A stretch of DNA of 64,000 nt from Cutibacterium avidum ATCC 25577 (GTDB taxonomy: Bacteria; Actinomycetota; Actinomycetes; Propionibacteriales; Propionibacteriaceae): contig NZ_JH165054.1 of the NCBI RefSeq assembly GCF_000227295.1, positions 1,034,877-1,098,876 of the forward strand, written 5' to 3'. Within the stretch, counting starts at the first letter, position 1. Every line of letters begins with the position of its first letter. The position numbers were made by a program, and so were the translations under genes. Positions 60,556-64,000 of the stretch are shown here, one piece after another. The notes beneath the pieces were generated by a model that was not told the origin of the DNA, ran no database searches, and saw only the letters and a list, made by a program, of their open reading frames with translations.

Positions 60556-61554
60556 TCACCTCATTCTTGGGCGGGTCCATGCCACTTGCTGCCAGGCAGA
60601 CAGACCCAACCTCGACGTGAAGACCTTTGGCTCCCCGGAGACGGGGTCGGTGAATCCCATCTGCCAGGCCTGCAACTGCAACGGGTGGCTGAAGTCATCC
60701 ACCGGGGTATCCAGAAGTACCGGGTAAAAGGGGTCATTGACTATAGGAGCTCCCAACCGCTGCATGTGGAGACGAATTTGGTGGGTGCGACCAGTCCTCG
60801 GTCTAGCCTCGTAGAGGCCCAGCCCATCATGCTCGGCCAGCAAAGTGATGCCAGTCACGGCATTCGGCTCGCCCGGAATCTCACGAGCCTGCAGGATGCC
60901 TCGTTCCTTGATGATTCTCGACCTCACCTGCCAGCCGTCTTTCGTCACCACGACCCCGTCCCCGGCACGGTGTTGCACCACAGGGGCGACCAACCGGTAC
61001 TTTTTGAACACCTTCCGGCGCTCGAACATCTCCTGGTAGGGCCGACGCCACCTCCTCTCCCTGGTCAGCAGAAGCACTCCGGCAGTGACCCGGTCGAGAC
61101 GATGGGCCACGGTCAGTTCTGGTAACCCCAGCTGGGTCCGCAGCCGGACAACGACCGACTCGAGAACGTGCCGGCCTCGCGGAATTGACGACAGGAAGTG
61201 CGGTTTGTCGACGACCAGGATCCGATCGTCGGCGTACAAGATCCCGATACCAGCTGGGACAGAGGTCTCCTCAGGAAGATCGCGGTGGAAGAAGACAAAT
61301 GTCTGCGGAGCGAAGGGGGAGCTCCCCGTGAAGACACATCCGGCTTCGTCGACGAACCTCCCCTCGTCGAGCATCTCGTCAACTCGCTGCCCACCCACTC
61401 TGACGAGCTTTTCGACCAGATAGTCACGCATCGTCAGCCAGGGCCAGCCGTCAATCCCCCGTGCGGTCGCCAACCTGCGACATTCTCCGTGATCGGGAGT
61501 GTGGACCCATGCCGATTCCAGGCCGTGACGTTGTGGAAGAGGCGATCGGGGCAC
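60556..61554 (-). CDS. RluA-family RNA pseudouridine synthase
   Basis: 332 residues. The catalytic Asp is in HRLDRVTAGVLLLTRE; other family motifs are ILYADDRILVVDKP, RPRTGRTHQIRLHMQRLGAPI and NDPFYP. The first 90 residues form an N-terminal domain without a clear S4 sequence. It converts specific uridines in rRNA or tRNA; the target cannot be told. The probable start is GTG 61554. It is convergent with trxB and divergent from the MFS gene. Confidence 0.9.
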   Translation of the reverse strand: MPRSPLPQRHGLESAWVHTPDHGECRRLATARGIDGWPWLTMRDYLVEKLVRVGGQRVDEMLDEGRFVDEAGCVFTGSSPFAPQTFVFFHRDLPEETSVPAGIGILYADDRILVVDKPHFLSSIPRGRHVLESVVVRLRTQLGLPELTVAHRLDRVTAGVLLLTRERRWRRPYQEMFERRKVFKKYRLVAPVVQHRAGDGVVVTKDGWQVRSRIIKERGILQAREIPGEPNAVTGITLLAEHDGLGLYEARPRTGRTHQIRLHMQRLGAPIVNDPFYPVLLDTPVDDFSHPLQLQAWQMGFTDPVSGEPKVFTSRLGLSAWQQVAWTRPRMR

Positions 61555-61735
61555 CGTGTCAGCCTACGGGTAAGCCGACGCCGACCCCACACTCCCCTCA
61601 GTTCCGGTTCACAAGAATCCCGTCTCGCGGACTTACAGCTCAAGGCAGTGTTTCACACCGGCCGCGAGGCGGGATTTTGGGTTCTCCGACGTGTCCGAGC
61701 CACCCCAGATGTCGACCACGCCGGGAACCATGTCC

Positions 61736-61757
61736 TACAATACCTAGTACCACTAGG
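61736..61757 (+). promoter_or_regulatory. possible promoter and operator of the MFS/hydrolase operon
   Basis: TACAAT at 61736-61741 could be a -10 box (with TCGACC 18 bases upstream at 61712-61717). It is directly followed by CCTAG-TACCA-CTAGG at 61743-61757, an inverted repeat in an operator-like position. Confidence 0.4.
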
Positions 61758-61807
61758 GTTTTGTGGAGGTCGGCTCACCTGCACCTCCCCGGCAAAGGAG
61801 CAAGCCC

Positions 61808-63055
61808 ATGACGACAACCCCGAACGAAGCTGCCCAGCCTCAGCAGAAGCAGTACGCGAGTACCGGCCGTCTTGGCGCAGTCATGTTCATCGGACAGTTG
61901 GGCTGGGCCGCCGTCGGCGCAGCCTGTGGAACATTGCTCGCGGCACTGGCTGCTGAAGTGAAACCTGAGGACAAGGTCGACTTCCTCGCCCTGCTCACCA
62001 CCACGGGAGCCATCGCAGCTGTCATCTGCATGATCACGGCAGGCACCCTGTCAGACCGCACGAGGTCACGGTTCGGCCCGCGCAACCCTTGGATCATCGG
62101 CGGCGCAATCATCGGAACCCTGGCCTTCGCCGCCATCGGCCTGACCAGAAACCCCGCCCTCCTCGTCATCGCGCACATGATCTACCAAGGCGGACTCAAC
62201 TGCATGCTCGGCGCCTTCAACGCCGTTCCCCCGGACTACGTCCCCGACTCCGTACTCGGCAAGGTGTCCGCCTTTGGCGGCGCGGGCTATCTTCTGGCCC
62301 AGATCATTGGTGCGGTTATCGCAGGGGCGCTTGTCACCCGACCATCCCAAGGATTCCTCGTCGCAGCCTGGATGATGCTGATCTCGAGCATCATCGTGGT
62401 CTTCCTCCTGCCACCTCACCCGCTGCGCAATCACTCCCCACGGCCGCCGGTCACCTGGCGTCAGTTCGCATCCCAGATGAAGCCGCCCGCGGATGGACAG
62501 TTCTGGTGGATTCTGGTTGGCCGGTTCCTTTTCGTCATCTCCCTGTTCATGGTGATGCAGTTCCAGCTCTACATCGCCACTGACGAGATGGGAATGACAC
62601 GGGCAGCCGCCGGAAAGCTCATTGCCATGAACTCAGCGGTTCTCGCCGTCACCGCCGTCATCCTCGACGTCATCACCGGGCCATGGTCCGACAAGGTCAA
62701 GCGTCGCAAGCCCTTCACGATGATCGCCCCGCTCATCGCGGGAGCGGGTGTCATCCCTCTCTTCCTGGTCAACGAGCCCTGGACCCTCACCGTCTTTGCA
62801 GCCATGGGCGGCGCCGCTTTCGGTACGTACATGGCCGTCGATGGCGCGCTCATGGTCGAGGTTCTGCCCAACCGTGACGATTCGGCTCGTGACCTGGGCT
62901 TCCTCAACGCCGCCAACTCCTTGCCGATCGTCTTCGCCCCCGGTATCGGCGCGACGCTGGTAAAGACGACCGGCTATCCCGGACTTTTCATCGCAACGAT
63001 CGTCCTGGCCGTCCTCGGATCGTTGTGCATCACACGAGTGACAAGGGTGAAATGA
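61808..63055 (+). CDS. MFS transporter (sugar/cation symporter-like)
   Basis: 415 residues with about 12 helices. It shows the MFS loop signature ITAGTLSDRTRSRFGPRNPW between helices 2 and 3 and the second-half match TGPWSDKVKRRKPF, like the GPH/MFS oligosaccharide symporters. ATG 61808 is chosen because AAAGGAG lies 8 bases before it. Its stop is one base from the start of the alpha/beta-hydrolase gene, so both are in one operon, suggesting that the imported compound is an ester or is hydrolysed after entry. The substrate is unknown. Confidence 0.85.
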   Translation: MTTTPNEAAQPQQKQYASTGRLGAVMFIGQLGWAAVGAACGTLLAALAAEVKPEDKVDFLALLTTTGAIAAVICMITAGTLSDRTRSRFGPRNPWIIGGAIIGTLAFAAIGLTRNPALLVIAHMIYQGGLNCMLGAFNAVPPDYVPDSVLGKVSAFGGAGYLLAQIIGAVIAGALVTRPSQGFLVAAWMMLISSIIVVFLLPPHPLRNHSPRPPVTWRQFASQMKPPADGQFWWILVGRFLFVISLFMVMQFQLYIATDEMGMTRAAAGKLIAMNSAVLAVTAVILDVITGPWSDKVKRRKPFTMIAPLIAGAGVIPLFLVNEPWTLTVFAAMGGAAFGTYMAVDGALMVEVLPNRDDSARDLGFLNAANSLPIVFAPGIGATLVKTTGYPGLFIATIVLAVLGSLCITRVTRVK

Positions 63056-63056
63056 G

Positions 63057-63989
63057 ATGAAACTGGATCCACGACTAGCCGAAATCCTGGAGCGTCAGCC
63101 CCGGAAGGAACAGACGCTCGCGGAGCAACGGGCGCAGCAAAATGACTTCGCAGCAAGCCTACGGGGAAAATTGACACCCGAGATTCCCGACTCACTGGAG
63201 CTCGAGGATCGCATGGTGCCAGGCCGCGATCGCCCCATCCCGGTCCTGATCCAGCGTCCGGAGGGCCTCCCCGACCCCACTCCAGTACTGGTGTGGGCCC
63301 ACGGCGGGGCTTTTGTTCACGGCTCTCCGCGCACCGTGCTCTCCCGCACGGCCAACATTGCCCGGCGTGCCGGCATGTGCGTCGTCAGCGTCGACTACCG
63401 GCTGCTGCCCGAGCACAACTACCCCGAGAACCTGCATGACGTCGTCGATGTCGTACGATGGGTTGCAGAAAATGCCCAAGCTGAGGGGTTCGACGCATCC
63501 AGGGTTGTCGTCAGCGGGGACTCAGGCGGCGGAAATCTCGCGGCTGCGACAGGAATCACCTGCCGCGACGAGGGTGGCCCGAAGATCCTCGGTCAGGTCC
63601 TCGAGGTGCCGGTTCTCGACCTTTCAGACACTTCCGACGCGATGGCCGAGGCCCAGCGTGACGCCCCCGGTCTCGCGGCCGTGCTGCACCACAGCCATGT
63701 TCGTTACTTGTCTCATGGGGCGAGTCTTGACGACCCGTGCAGCAATCCGATCTGTCTGGAGGATGCGACCGGCCTTCCGCCGACGTTTTTGCTCAACTGC
63801 GAGGTCGACCCGCTACGCGACGATTCCTTCGCGTGGCAACACAAGCTGGAAGCAGCCGGGGTGCCGGTGCAGCTGACGACGATCCCGGGGATGGCCCACG
63901 CCACCCAGAGCTTCACCCTCGCCTTCCCCCAGGCGAAAGAGGCTGAGGACAACATGATCGCCTGGCTGCGCGATCTCATCTCCTGCTGA
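63057..63989 (+). CDS. alpha/beta-hydrolase, hormone-sensitive-lipase (HSL) family
   Basis: 310 residues with the HSL-family oxyanion motif HGGAFVHG (His82), the nucleophile elbow GDSGGG with Ser156, acid Asp251 in CEVDPLRDD, and His281 in GMAHATQSF. No signal peptide is seen, so it should be cytoplasmic. It is coupled to the MFS transporter (stop TGA at 63053-63055, start ATG 63057). It probably hydrolyses a short-chain ester, perhaps one imported by its partner. It is the last gene in the window; only 11 bases follow. Confidence 0.9.
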   Translation: MKLDPRLAEILERQPRKEQTLAEQRAQQNDFAASLRGKLTPEIPDSLELEDRMVPGRDRPIPVLIQRPEGLPDPTPVLVWAHGGAFVHGSPRTVLSRTANIARRAGMCVVSVDYRLLPEHNYPENLHDVVDVVRWVAENAQAEGFDASRVVVSGDSGGGNLAAATGITCRDEGGPKILGQVLEVPVLDLSDTSDAMAEAQRDAPGLAAVLHHSHVRYLSHGASLDDPCSNPICLEDATGLPPTFLLNCEVDPLRDDSFAWQHKLEAAGVPVQLTTIPGMAHATQSFTLAFPQAKEAEDNMIAWLRDLISC

Positions 63990-64000
63990 CATACGATGGC

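Overview
The window is high-GC actinobacterial DNA with single-copy housekeeping genes, many ATGA/TGATG operon overlaps and actinobacterial-type proteins: a two-domain glutamine-dependent NAD synthetase, a PcnA-DUF6049-pseudokinase locus and an HtrA-like protease. Gene content and style point to the Propionibacteriaceae, most likely a Cutibacterium species. That assignment is inference from family knowledge; there is no rRNA here to prove it. No tRNA, rRNA, CRISPR array, phage or insertion sequence was found.

Layout. 0.3-13.6 kb is mostly housekeeping: nadE, a two-domain phosphofructokinase, a frameshifted SRAP gene, two tandem lipoproteins, a 41-residue membrane protein, an L,D-transpeptidase, an SH3/RlpA-type secreted protein, citrate synthase and adenosine deaminase. 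13.6-23.5 kb is the most unusual part. It holds alanine dehydrogenase, a tandem-Lrp regulator (frameshifted), the oxidative D-ornithine pathway genes ord (frameshifted), ortA, ortB and oraS, a deletion that removed oraE and the front of an amino-acid permease, an intact CycA-like permease and an alanine racemase. OrtAB releases D-alanine and acetyl-CoA, so racemase plus alanine dehydrogenase would carry D-alanine to pyruvate. The module makes biochemical sense, but its ornithine arm is broken in at least three places.

23.6-31.1 kb has a three-gene operon of sugar kinase, nucleotidyltransferase and phosphohexomutase, a membrane protein of unknown function, a DUF559 nuclease-like protein and fumarase. 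31.2-35.9 kb is a sugar ABC importer with a divergent LacI regulator and a perfect palindromic operator. 35.9-41.4 kb has a SUFU-domain protein, a small MscS channel, a graveyard of ABC-transporter and two-component remnants, glycerate kinase and the CCA-adding enzyme. 41.4-45.5 kb has DUF6049 followed directly by a MurJ-type pseudokinase, without the MurJ flippase normally expected there. 45.9-49.4 kb is glpF-glpK with a divergent SorC-type regulator. 49.5-50.9 kb is an HtrA-like protease.

51.1-59.3 kb is an arabinan or arabino-oligosaccharide operon: GH51 arabinofuranosidase, ABC importer and GH43 lipoprotein, with a divergent LacI and two near-identical operators two helical turns apart. 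The window ends with trxB, a pseudouridine synthase and an MFS transporter coupled to an alpha/beta-hydrolase. A recurrent intergenic TGAC(g)AAAA..CGTCA-type motif and very long perfect palindromes at convergent gene ends recur along the window.
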